A stretch of 64,000 bases of DNA from assembly GCA_964017145.1 (NCBI GenBank), contig OZ024846.1, positions 3,286,001-3,350,000 of the forward strand, in the 5' to 3' direction. Below, piece after piece: positions 1-10,189 of the stretch (positions are counted from its first letter, which is position 1; every line of letters starts with the position of its first letter). Source of the DNA: Agrocybe praecox. Its lineage: Eukaryota > Basidiomycota > Agaricomycetes > Agaricales > Agrocybaceae. A program made the position numbers and the translations under genes. The notes beneath the pieces are model-generated. The model made no database searches and was not told the origin of the DNA. It worked only from the letters and a program-made list of their open reading frames with translations.

Positions 1-338
1 AATCAAAAATCGGCTTGCCGGAATTCCCTTATGGCGTAACTCCGGTACTCCATATGTTAACTTTGATACTCCATATAGGAATCCGGCCTGACGAATTTTT
101 GACTTCATAGAATCATAAAAGACCTGATGTTTCGAGTGGGAAAATGTTGAATTTTTAGACTCCGGAAAGACAATTAAAAATCGTGTATTTTCCATCTTTA
201 ATTATTTTGACTTTAACAACCGCTTCCTATGTTACAGAAATCCGTCAATTTATTCAACCTTTGCAAATCCATTTTCAAATAAATATGTTAGTTACGAAAA
301 GTTAGCATTTCCAATTTAATTATATATGAATTTTTGAA
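1..338. other. AT-rich flank without a gene
   Basis: I see no coding frame or RNA gene here. The sequence is AT-rich and lacks the 3' block (conserved small intron and GCACTTCGACTCCGACC-type sequence) that follows NACHT copies B to F, so an ancient breakpoint lies close to 340-375, at the very end of NACHT gene A. Confidence 0.5.
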
Positions 339-2819
339 CTACATAAATACAATTCTGCGTCTAGTGCGACGAACTCGGTCCAGGTATTTCTTCATCTCTT
401 GGTGTACGAGAGCTCCGCGCCGCCTGGGAAAGTTGCTTCCAAGTATTCCGACAGGTTTCCGCGTTTCCTCTTCACATTCTTGAATGAGTCTTTTAGAAAA
501 TCCAGCTCGAGGAAGGAAGAAGGCTATATAGCCGAGAAACAGAAAATTCATTCTGTTCTTATAGACGTCTGAGGTGGAGCAGTTTAACATCCATTGGCCA
601 TTGTCCAAGGTCAGTGCATCCAACATATTATCTTCCAAGATGGACAAAGAAAATGGGCGCTGCTGTATACATTGTAAGGCTGCCTTTGCGTAGGCAGATG
701 GACCTATAGGGTATTTGTCCGATTGGTCTGGGTCCTGTAGAAAGCCCGTAAAGTGCCGTAAATGGTGAGCTTTTCCGTCTTTGAGCACAAAGGATGCAGA
801 GAGATAGAGCACATCATAATCATTTACTTTGCTGAGTGACAGCCCACTGCCGGAAAGGATTGGTACATACATGTCATTCCCCAGGTGACATGCAATACAT
901 AAGAGCAGGGTCGCCACGTCGTTCTCGTAATAGTAAGGCAGCTGGGACAAAAATAGCTGTTCCACATATTCTTGATGTTGTTTCTCTATTACGGCCCAAC
1001 GGTCATCCAAAGGGGCCTACATGGAAGTTTGAGGATATTAACATCAAATGAAGATTTTTCCTTACCATGCGTACACAGAATGGAAGCCAGAACCAAAATA
1101 CAAATTTTCGGAGGTCCATAAAAGAATCAGACGGTCTTTTCTTGTGATTTTCTATTTCTTTCGATATAGGGCCAAGAAATAAAAACATGTTGGCAATATT
1201 GATTAGCGAAGTTGAGCTCTGACATAGTGGAAATTCCCTTTCAATGAAGTTCCTAAAGATGGAAATGTTACTCTTCCCGGGAGAGTCTGGGAGAATTTAG
1301 TTTGAGATGTTCAACAACTTCTGGGAACTCTCTTACCTTTGATCACATATTGAATTATATTTGCAATATGCTCTGGTCTATAGGTATCAATGTCAAGAAA
1401 ATACTCTCCGGACCTCACGGGGTCGAGAAGGAAGTCATGAAGTGATTTGTGTAGAATTTTCAAGAGCTCCACGTCCCTTTTGAACCAGTGAGAGAAAACC
1501 TTCTCAATAGAGACGATGGCGCCTAGATCACAAACCAAAATCTCGACCTCCCCTGGTTCCAATGACATAAATGAAGATATGTCGAATCCATCGTTAACCT
1601 CGCATACACCATGTGAGATGATACTAAGCATATATGGAACCTGCACTTTATCTTTGGCGGAATTGAGGATCATTGTATATAGCGCATCCAGCTGCGCAAA
1701 GGGTAGGTCACCTTGAGCCGGTCGTAGATTATTCACCACATCGAGACGGTGATCGGGTCGATGGCTTATGGATTGGCAATAGCGAAGTACCGTTGCGGCA
1801 TAAATGAATTGCCCGGACGACTTTCTGACAATTTCTTCCAGAGTATCGTCGGATGGCCAAGAAGCGGGGATTAGAGATTTAAATGGGTGGCTGGTCTTGA
1901 TTTCCTCAAAGCGATCTCTGAGAAATTTGCGAATGTCGTCGTCAGGATGGAATGTGTCGTCAAGGTAAAGTCGTGAAAAGATCCCGTTCATTTTGTTCGA
2001 CCTAAATTCGAGGTTGATAGCATGTTCAGGACGACTGGCTATGAGAAAGAGAATGGGTAGGCCAAATTTTCGAATTGGGTTTGCTATCATTCTTAGAATC
2101 CTGGCCTGCATATCCCCGTCACCACATTCGTCGAGACCGTCTATGACGATGACTCGCCAGAAGCCCCAAAGTGACGAAACTCCCGAATAACAGACATTGT
2201 AAAGCGGGTTGATCACCAGCTGTGTGAACTGATGTTCCAGTCCCTTCGTCAAAATCAAGGGGTCCGCATCAATCACGGAGAGTATCTCGCTTTGAGTGGC
2301 AGGGATTGCTTGATAGATCTGGTACGCAATCGTTGCAACGAACGCGCCTGCGTGGTTCCTCGTTGAATCGGACCTCCAAAAAATAAAAGTCGCAAGTACT
2401 AGCTCGTTGAGAAGACACATCTCGATGAATGATTGTGTAATGGCTGATTTTCCTGCTCCTGCAGCGCCGGTCAGCCACATAATGTATTTATCCCATGTTT
2501 CGCTGTCGCAAAGTTGAGCCCAGTTCATGATTTTCTTCAGCACAGCAATTCGCGTATTTGGGTGGCATTTAGGACGGTCAAACTGTGCCCCAGAGTCGTG
2601 AAACGCGTTAGGTGCCGTAGCCTCTCTCAGAATGTCGAATGACGCTACGGATAGTTAGATCTCTGTGGTACCATGTACCTTGAATCTTTATTGCTCACAT
2701 TTTCGTCCGTCACTTGTGGCATTATGTTGGTTAAATGTACCGCCGGCCACCAAAATGTTCTGGCCAGATATAAGGGAGTTCTTGGTGATACCACGCCGTC
2801 GACGCCGATTGTTGTTCAT
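339..2819 (-). CDS. NACHT NLR-like protein, copy A
   Basis: Signal-transducing P-loop NTPase of the NACHT class. Exons on the minus strand are 2819-2699, 2644-1337, 1286-1066 and 1016-339, with GT/AG introns of 54, 50 and 49 nt. Together they give an open frame of 776 codons including the stop. The ATG at 2819 is chosen because all paralogues keep an ATG at this place. Residues 1-40 hold a VAGGTFNQ motif; CHPNTR is at about 67-72; Walker A GAAGAGKS at 100-107; Walker B VIDGLDEC up to 214; an IASRPEH sensor-like motif near 240. Exon 3 codes for residues 477-550 and exon 4 for 551-775, a domain I do not recognise, without WD40, ankyrin, TPR or LRR repeats. The last residues are Arg-rich and unlike the other copies because the 3' flank was replaced. 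By family, such proteins oligomerise after sensing and act in fungal self/non-self or defence responses; that role is inferred here. Confidence 0.85.
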
Positions 2820-3300
2820 CCTGACTGCAAAGCCAAGATTCGGGAGAAAAGCAACAAATTGGATCCTGGATGCTCGCTGATGGAGAAGAGCGGGGAAAGG
2901 CAACCATCATATAGGATAAATACAAGCAATGCACTGGTCACGCAGCATGTATTTATATCTTCACCGCAAAAGCGTCTCAAAGCTGCTCGTTGATACAGCC
3001 TTTCTATAAAGCGCTGTGCTGTATATTTAGGTACCTATAATATATAGGATCTCTGCGCTGCCATTTAATAACGGAGGTACACAGCTTGAGCATGCATACC
3101 ACAGCCACGAATAAAAGAGAATGGGTTACTAGTATGACCGTTTGTTCTATCCAGAAGTAAACGGCGGAGATTGGATGTGAGAGGAATAGATTCAGGGTGT
3201 CAGACCGTTATCCGTATCTCAGTAGACGTTTGAGCAATCAAATAAAATGAGAGAGCACATATATATACAAGAAACTGCTGAGGTGATAGGAAAAAGCCGG
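2820..3300 (-). promoter_or_regulatory. Upstream region of NACHT copy A
   Basis: No gene. This block is shared, in the same orientation, with the sequence upstream of copies B (15771-16140), C (31251-31600), E (48815-49263 and after 51305) and F (62880-63330). The first 100-150 bases before the ATG are open in frame in several copies but lack a conserved start, so I read them as 5' untranslated. A TATA-like run lies at about 3259-3268. Conservation between copies suggests a promoter, but no factor site can be named. Confidence 0.45.
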
Positions 3301-3310
3301 CCGCAGTCAG

Positions 3311-4015
3311 TTGACGAAGGGAGTCGGTGACTCGGTGTTGATAAATTCAGAACACGACGCTCCGACACCACCGATTCAACTCCGACAGAAGACAGCACGA
3401 CATCGGCTGTGCAATTTTTCTATATTTGGTTGTTGGGTGATTTGCTTTCTGGTTCACGCCTCCCTTTCGTTTCTTTCCCTCAACACTAAATTCTCTCTCA
3501 TTAATCTAGCTATGCACATATGTACTCTTCGAGGCGGACATATATCTCGCCATACTGGCGTTCGATTTATGCACATTTCCAAGATTCTCCATGCGCTCAG
3601 TGACCAACAAGTACTGTAAATTAATGTGAGTTGATGTTTGTCGTTTCCGTTCCACATCCTTCACTCCCTTTCCTCCCCTGCACCGTGATTTCAAGAAATT
3701 TGCTGATAATCTCCACTCAAACAACAGGTCCCATATCGGCCTTTCGAACGTCAACTACGCGCCCTCCAAAGTGACGAGCCCCAATACTCCATCCGCATAG
3801 CTATCGCGGTTGTCAATGCGTTGTAGCTGTCAGCGAATTTCGCTAGTTTTGTTGGTGAATATTTTTAATTTCTTGCATTTGAATTGAAATCAATACGCTT
3901 TGCACATATAGGCGCAATGACGCAAGAAATTACAAGAAGTCTTCGAGATTTGCTGCGGGTGGTTGAGGTTGGGCGTTTAATTGGGTTGCGTGAGCAAAGG
4001 AGGTTAAGGAGGACC
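3311..4015 (+). pseudogene. MUP1-like permease relic, unit A
   Basis: Decayed copy of a LAT-family (MUP1-like) amino-acid permease. A hydrophilic N-terminal piece is readable near 3330-3400 (DKFRTRRSDTTDSTP frame). A later exon beginning at about 3727 reads as SHIGLSNVNYA-like sequence, matching the YVGFSNANYALSE helix of the better copy at 7904. A following piece with EITRSLRDLL near 3910-3960 matches the KEEITGSGRLVAA loop of that copy. Frames change several times and stops interrupt the exons, so no protein can be made. The intron before the SHIGLSN exon still has a GTGAGT-like donor near 3625. Confidence 0.6.
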
Positions 4016-4570
4016 ACCTTATTGCTATATAAGTAATATCATTCACATTCAAGAAGATATAGACAATCTCGCTTCCGTCCTTACCTGTGCCTAACTCCCT
4101 TCATTTACTAACGACGTTATTTTTTACGCTCTGAGCTATCCAATGACCATACCTTCCTCCTATCGGGATGTCCCCACGTATAATACGCACGTACATTGGA
4201 TAATTCATTCATTGGGCATATCCGAGACGTCTGTCCATGCCAACTTGTTCCTTCAAAAATGTGAGCCCTGATATAGTAAAGTTTAGCGCCGGACGAGCGC
4301 TAATTGGTTGCGAAGAAAATATGAGTTTACACAACGGCGCAGTGAGCATTTACAATCTTTTTCTGAGCACACCCGAAGCATCCGCACTTATATAGCTTTA
4401 GTCTATTTTAACAGTGATGATTTGGAAGCTTGAGAAATCAGTTTTCTTTCTCTCCAACACATTTCTTTCAATCAACGAGGCGCTAAAAGCGATTAATATA
4501 AACGATGATGTTGTCCGCTACTCGACGCTAATTCTTGATAAGATCCTGCTACTACTAATCAAGTCCTCAA
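4016..4570. other. Spacer, no gene seen
   Basis: No convincing coding frame. The left end continues the block that follows the first permease relic in other units; the rest is unique in the window. Nothing else can be supported here. Confidence 0.4.
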
Positions 4571-4597
4571 ATGCTTGATAGTTTGAGTCTGAGCCCT

Positions 4598-5400
4598 TCA
4601 GATGCAGCAGAGCACCGTCAAACTGGTCATACAGCTAGCACCATCACCGAGAGCGGAAGGACCCCTTTCTTTGTATCCGCTGGGACAGTTATTTACAACG
4701 TAGAAAGAAGCTGTGCCTTCGTAGTAGCATCCGGGCGGGATGCAAGAAGCTGCGGCGCGTTCGTTAGCCTGGACTTGGAGCAAGTAGGACAGGATCTCGG
4801 TCTCCCTGGTCTGACCGTCAGCATAAGAAATGTCAAAGGAGACGGTGAGTTGCAAATTGAATGCATACAAAGATTAACAGACTTACCAACTGCGTCCAGA
4901 GTGATTCGTACATCCACGACTTGTTCGCCTCGCCTCGAGCTCAACTACACTCGTACGACGCAGCGCTTCACACATTTGTTGTACTCGAACGAACGTCGGC
5001 AGTCACTAGCCACTGCCTCGACCAAAAGACGCATGGTTCGCATATGCTAAATTGGTTCTCAAGAGACGCGCCCTGTGTGCACGACCACTTGATGTATTGA
5101 CCGTCGAGCTTCACGAATCGAGATGAGGAAACAATGGAGAACGACGGATAGCGATGGCGAATCTGGAGGTGGGGGGCGGATTGACGAGAGAGGATGACAA
5201 CTGAGAGGTGAGTGAATGAGGAGATAAGATGCAGGATTTGACGAAAGTCGGTATTTAAGGTGGGTGAAGCAAATGACGCTGCGATCAGGGCATGCTGGGC
5301 AAGATAGGTTCGAGGCAGATAAGGGGTTGACATTTTTTGACGCAAAGGTCAGACCAAGAGCATCCTCAAGCTGCGCCATACCGGGTTCTAACGTACATGA
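4598..5400 (-). CDS. Cysteine-rich protein gene, partial
   Basis: I do not recognise the family. The clearest part is the last exon on the minus strand, from about 4811 to a stop at 4598. It encodes about 70 residues with CIPPGCYYEG, NNCPSGYKE and a CC pair close to the C-terminus, typical of small secreted cysteine-rich proteins. An upstream exon of about 4890-4950 ends at a GTAAGT donor, but its frame carries stops further up, and a first part around 5000-5345 contains a KWSC...CEPC stretch. Related sequence with the same exon/intron order lies at 25380-26010, including the promoter-side block (5230-5345 against 25860-25960). No signal peptide could be placed with confidence. The gene may be broken in its middle exon; the terminal exon may still be used. 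Confidence 0.4.
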
Positions 5401-5409
5401 AGCTTTGAG

Positions 5410-5565
5410 GGCTGATTTTGAAACGGAGCTCTGGCCTGTGACAATGCCGCCAACGCATCCTTGATCTTAAAGCAGTTTATGTATGAGTCTTTCTTGGGCT
5501 TCATAAACTTCTCAAGGGCGAGGTATATGATCTCCAACACGACGAACCCGGCGTAGGCAACGTTT
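5410..5565 (-). pseudogene. Conserved coding fragment, unknown family
   Basis: Read on the minus strand this gives a clean hydrophobic-then-basic peptide with LEIIYLALEKF followed by KPKKDSYIN and IKDALAALSQA. A second copy at about 18660-18835 keeps LEKLMEIKKDSYIN and KDALAALSRA but is frameshifted. Conservation of the peptide in both places suggests a real ancestral exon. I cannot assign a family; no start or stop context remains. Confidence 0.35.
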
Positions 5566-6990
5566 CAAATGCAATACCATAACACCAACCTCTCCCAGCT
5601 TCTCAACTTTCCTCCCCCTTTCATCGAAGACTCCAACAGTGCGGGACATTAAATATCAGCTCTTTGGATTCCTTCTGCCAACCCCTCTTGTTGGCCCGGC
5701 ACTTCACTGGTCAACTCGTCTTCGAATATTCGTGGCATCATTTCCCTCGCATCCCGGCGACGGACACAACTTACCTTCCCTCCCTAATGAAACCACCCAT
5801 CTCGTTCTCCACTATCTGGACCGCATTTGAACGCTCAGCGTCAACATTTTAGCGCAGCGCTATCTAAATTCTTTGGATTGCTCGAGGTCTAGCTGCCGGC
5901 TGTTACTGGGGCAGATATTGTACGTCCCCATTTTTCTTCGTTTTCCGCATTCTCATCTTTACCTCCTTCCTTTTTCTCTCAGGACTCGGAAAGCGCAAGG
6001 CATCGTGCATCCCCCGCTTCCTTGTGCCCAAATATCCTATCACTACCCCTCTCTTTGGCCTCACGCGCATTATCCACGACGTCAAATATTGGATTCGTCG
6101 GGTGTGTATCCCGCTTCGCGCTCACGCGCTCACAGCAATCCACCGTCCATATCACATTACCCCAATACTACAATGCCATATCCAAGCTGCTATACATGTA
6201 TATGCGTTCCTCACCAACATCTGTCCCCATACTTCTCGTCCCTCGATTATGGCTTATTGGATTTTTTTCCATTTACGTGCTACTTAGTCCTGCATATTCC
6301 ATGTTAGCCTCGAAAGAACGTATCGAAATGGTTTTAACTTTCTTCCGCCCTCGCGATGACGGAACGAAGAGATTCTTTATATCTTTCACAAATTTTCTGG
6401 TCTCGCCCTCCTCATCCAACCTCTCTGGTTTTTGTGGGTCTTTTCTCCATAAGATCGAAATTCAACACTCTTGGGGTTGATCTATTTCGTATGTTCTTTT
6501 CTCTCAAAGTCGTGTGATCGTTCAAATACTTTTGCACCAATTTTGATGTTGACCGTCACGTTTTTTTATCCTCCATGTATGGGCATACTACTCCCCAAGT
6601 GTAAATATAATACATGCAGACCCCTTGAACCTCACAAGAGCCGAAGCGCCCTAATTGTTTTAGCCGAAATTCGAAGCGCTCAAGTTCTAAATTCGAACCA
6701 AATTCGAACATGGCTGTGCTTTATGTGCGTGCGCATGTTTGCTTGGGACGCCATCGGATTCTCGGGAAATACCACTACCGGTGCCGCTTCGTTAGTTCAG
6801 TTAATGTTTTGTCCCCGACGCTTTCTTTCGTGTTCAAGACTCTTTTTTCCCTCCTCTGCGCGCTCACCTCTCTTTTATCAGTCTTCCCACTCGAGGCCGA
6901 TATATTTCTCAGTATGCCTGCGGTCGATTTTCCAGACTTCCGAAATGCTCTGGGCGGTCAGTGACAGACAAACACTGTAATGTAAGTTGA
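5566..6990 (+). pseudogene. Permease-array relic block (second type), unit A
   Basis: A block repeated at 18830-19390, 32985-34500, 42330-43690 and 53115-54650. It starts with a stretch containing CTTGTTGGCC and CAACTCGTCTTCGAA and goes on through TC-rich sequence. In sister copies a peptide with PPGDAHTFVID (33565-33600) or PPGVAHTFVIDFFSYPLSL (42890-42950) can be read; it matches the PAGDAYNFVINV...YPLAV part of the permease at 8440-8560, so the block is probably permease-derived. Several long but mutually inconsistent frames run through it; none is conserved between copies, so I do not call a gene. Confidence 0.45.
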
Positions 6991-7465
6991 TGTTTCTTCT
7001 TCCCTTCATGTCCCTTACATCTTTCTCACTTCTACAAGAACTTTGCTGACAATCTTCTGGTACACAGTTCATCTGGACCCATATCGACCTTTCGAACAGC
7101 ACTTATACGCTCTCTGAAGTAGCGAACTTCCAAGTTCCGACGCACCGTCTGCAGGACAAGCACGATTGTTAATCTGTTGTATCCCTCAGAGAACCTCGCT
7201 TCTGTTGCCGGTACGTCCTTTCTCATATCCCTAATTTCAATTGGGGTCATGTTTTACTTGCATAGGCGCGATTCCGAGAATATTTGCTATGGATGGTTGT
7301 GCATGGGCAGAGCTCGGACTGGGGTTGCATGCGCGAAAGAGGTCGGGAAGTGCTATTCCCCTTGCCCAGCGGAAGTTATGTCACAAAAGTATCGGATCCA
7401 CGACCCGCTCTCGATCCCTCACCCTGAATATCGAAACATCGAGTGTGGATGCCAACGCCGATGTT
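6880..7465 (+). pseudogene. Permease exon relic
   Basis: A fragment around 6895-6980 resembles the exon before the SNANYALSE helix. It is followed by a GTAAGT-type donor near 6982, an ACACAG acceptor near 7067, and an exon reading FIWTHIDLSNSTYTLSE (about 7068-7120), the counterpart of VIWSYVGFSNANYALSE. The frame is then lost. It directly precedes the much better permease copy, so two permease relics lie in tandem in unit A. Confidence 0.5.
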
Positions 7466-7489
7466 AGTATGTCAATTGGAATGACAAAT

Positions 7490-8901
7490 GACATCCCCAC
7501 GTTCCTCTTCGCGACTGCTGCTTGCTCTCGGTCCATTGCTCCATCTCATCTTCCAGTTTCTGGTGAAGACGCGGCATTGTTCTCCCCAGTTCGTATAGTA
7601 GCATTCGTCTGTCTGTCTGACGTTTGTGGTCCTGCTTCATGGTCTCCATATTCCAGCCGGGCTTCGTTTGCAGAATACCTTAGGAATGCTGAAGATTGGC
7701 ATTTTGCTTATCGTTGTTGGTGCAGGATTCCAAGCACTGACGGGAAACCTTCAAGAGGGAGTTGAAAGGCCCAGAAATTTTGATTCGTGGCAAACGATAT
7801 GGGAGGGGTCCAGAGGTGGTGGGAGTGTGCTGTGCGCGTGTTTGTATAATGTTCGTATCTCCTTCCTTCCTCCTTTTTGATCTTCTTTCTTACTTGTTAT
7901 CAGGTTATTTGGTCTTACGTCGGGTTCAGCAACGCGAATTATGCGTTATCCGAGATGCATAACCCTGCTCGGACTTTGCGCATCGCGGGTCCTTTGGCCA
8001 TCATTACTGTCACGATTTTCTACTTGCTGTGCAATGTCGCGTATTTTGCAGCCGCGAGCAAAGAAGAGATTACTGGCTCAGGTCGACTGGTAGCCGCGCT
8101 GCTGTTTAAGAATCTGTGGGGTGAGAAGACTGAGAGTGTTCTAAACGGCTTCGTCGCTTTGTCTGCATTGGGGAATGTCCTGTCGGTGGTACGTGATCTA
8201 TGGATAATACTATTTTTTTGCCAGCGCTAATACTTCAATATCAGCTGTTTTCTCAAGGCCGTGTTAATCAAGCTCTGGGACAAGAACGAGTTTTACCATT
8301 TAGCAAGCTATGGGCAAGTAGCTGGCCAGCTAAAGCTCCGTTGGCCGGTCTAAGTCTTCGTAAGCCTTTAATGATCTTATTTTCTCGAAACTTCATGACA
8401 CCCTTCTTTTATCTAGAGTGGCTTACTTGCAACATCGTTATATTTGCGCTGCCAGCTGGAGATGCATATAATTTCGTTATCAACGTCGTAAGTACCCTCT
8501 GTGCGAGCTCTAATCCGATCATGCTAACAGAAAACCAGATCTCATATCCTCTTGCTGTAATAAATGCCACAATCTCATTCGGACTGGTATACCTTGCCTG
8601 GCGGTCATCCTCGACGTCGGCGTCACCAAGTTCACCTTCACTACGACCCTCCTCGTCTTCGACGTCTTCGGTATTTAGTCCAGCCTTAACCCCTTCCATT
8701 CTTATACCATCTGTGACGTTCGGTTTTGCGAATGTCTTCCTGTTCCTTTCCCCGTTGATAAAGCCTCCTCCCGGTGTAGAGCCGTATCAACACCTTCCAT
8801 ATTGGACACATGCTGCCGGAGGGTGGTGTGTGTTCGTTATTGGAGCTGCTTGGTGGTTCATTAGCGAAATAACTTGGACACGCAGATCGAGGATGTTATA
8901 A
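7490..8901 (+). pseudogene. MUP1-like amino-acid permease, 5'-truncated, best copy
   Basis: C-terminal two thirds of a LAT-family (MUP1-type, high-affinity methionine) permease, a plasma-membrane 12-helix importer by family. Exons are about 7626-7850, 7904-8188, 8245-8359, 8417-8487 and 8539-8901, joined by GT/AG introns of 53, 56, 57 and 51 nt; they sum to 353 codons including the stop, with all phases consistent. Readable family marks are HGLHIPAGLRLQN, VIWSYVGFSNANYALSE, the KEEITGSGR loop, GRVNQALGQERVLPF and PAGDAYNF. Upstream, RIVAFVCL (about 7590-7620) continues into LTFVVLLHG only after a frameshift at a short TGTC repeat. The first helices and the start codon are missing, so this is a decayed gene. 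It is the reference for recognising the other relics in the window. Confidence 0.75.
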
Positions 8902-9715
8902 ACTTCAATAGATAAACTTCGCTACATCTGTGTCGCACTTGTAAGTATAGATATAGGGGTTTTTGATAGTATACGTATATAGAAATTTTAAATAGATACT
9001 TATCGTTTTCGTTTCCTTTTGTCCGTTTGACATATAACTACACATTGGCGTACGTTACGTTACGGTACATATACGATCGATTGACTTGGTATGAATCCGC
9101 AAGAGGTCGAACTGAGGCGAGTTAGACTGTACATACAATCTACATCGATTACAGATACAGATACTCGCAGTTATAACACTTTTGGTATCTCGATCGAGAG
9201 TTACACCTATTAACTCTATAGACCATTGAAAAAATGTTTAGTGCAACACGAATATCCGTTGACCCCTATGGCTTACCAGCCACTCCTTTTCATGTTTATT
9301 AGTCGTTCGGTCATGAAGCGCACCGCTTGCATGACAGCCAATACACTGTCTCAGAAGGTATCGGCGGCGGTTTTGTAGTAACGCGAACGCTATTATATGA
9401 CTCGACCATAGACGCCGAGTGCATATAAAATTCTGTACTAACCCAACCAAGACTCACCACAAGCCCAATGATTTTTCCGAGTAATAATACATATACGGGG
9501 GGAAATAAAGGACGGTGGTATACATACGTTGGTGTAGTTGAGGTATTTCAAACTGAGCACCCAAAATAAAGGGTATACGATATTGTTGGCTGGCAGGGAT
9601 CAGACAGTGAATGCAGTCTGACTTATGATCCCAGATACGATATTCCTGTTGACTTGTATCCCATTGGAATTCATGAAGAGTTGAGTAAGTGAATCGCCAT
9701 GCAATTAAGCGTGCT
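8902..9715. other. Spacer, no gene seen
   Basis: Non-coding. It holds tandem TTACG units at about 9052-9064 and an imperfect hairpin around 9597-9634 (GGGATCAGAC ... TGATCCC). No frame longer than about 70 codons, and none with family resemblance. Confidence 0.4.
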
Positions 9716-9719
9716 GAGT

Positions 9720-10175
9720 GGCAGTAAGCGAGCTGGGGCCGGCTATATCATGCCGGTCTCCGGTAAGTCAAGTCGATATCGTCTTTTGTTTCTTGACCAC
9801 CACTTCGATACACTTGCGATGCATAGTCAGTGTGCCATGGTGAATTAATTGTCATGTAATTTAACTGGCTTGTACTCGGTAGCTCTTCCTGCAATATCTG
9901 ACGGCCTCCTTTCTACTCCCATGGTTATCTTGGACAATTGGAACGATGGTTTAAACACGCTTGACCCTTGACGGGATATGTGTATCATAACCCAATTCCT
10001 CTATAACCAATCCAATAGAATATTCAGGCAATTTTCGGTGCGTAGAGAAGGCCATTTCGCAAATTTATTATGCTCACATCTCACGTTCTTAGGATAATGC
10101 TCATCAACGACTTCCTAGTTGAAATTCTCTCCGAAATATTTGACCACTCGGTCACTAGACACGAGGTTTTTTTTT
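9720..10175 (+). pseudogene. F-box gene 5' stub, copy 1
   Basis: The stretch carries the upstream region and first codons of an F-box gene: ATG at 10097 starts MLINDFLVEILSEIFDHSV, a canonical F-box first helix. The frame is cut near 10165 by a poly-T run, after which permease-relic sequence begins. The same segment with the same junction occurs at 26095-26550. F-box proteins link substrates to SCF ubiquitin ligases; here only about 20-25 residues survive. Confidence 0.6.
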
Positions 10176-10189
10176 TTTGTCAAGAACAA

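Noticed and set aside
2820..2903. Longer N-terminus for the NACHT proteins (MPFPALLHQRAS in A, MVRQFPC in B and C)
   Set aside because: The extensions differ between copies, partly lie in different frames, and are absent in D, whereas an ATG at the exon-1 start used here is present in all six.
9597..9634. GGGATCAGAC ... TGATCCC hairpin as a terminator or attachment site
   Set aside because: Imperfect, isolated, and without a gene next to it; eukaryotic context gives it no known meaning.
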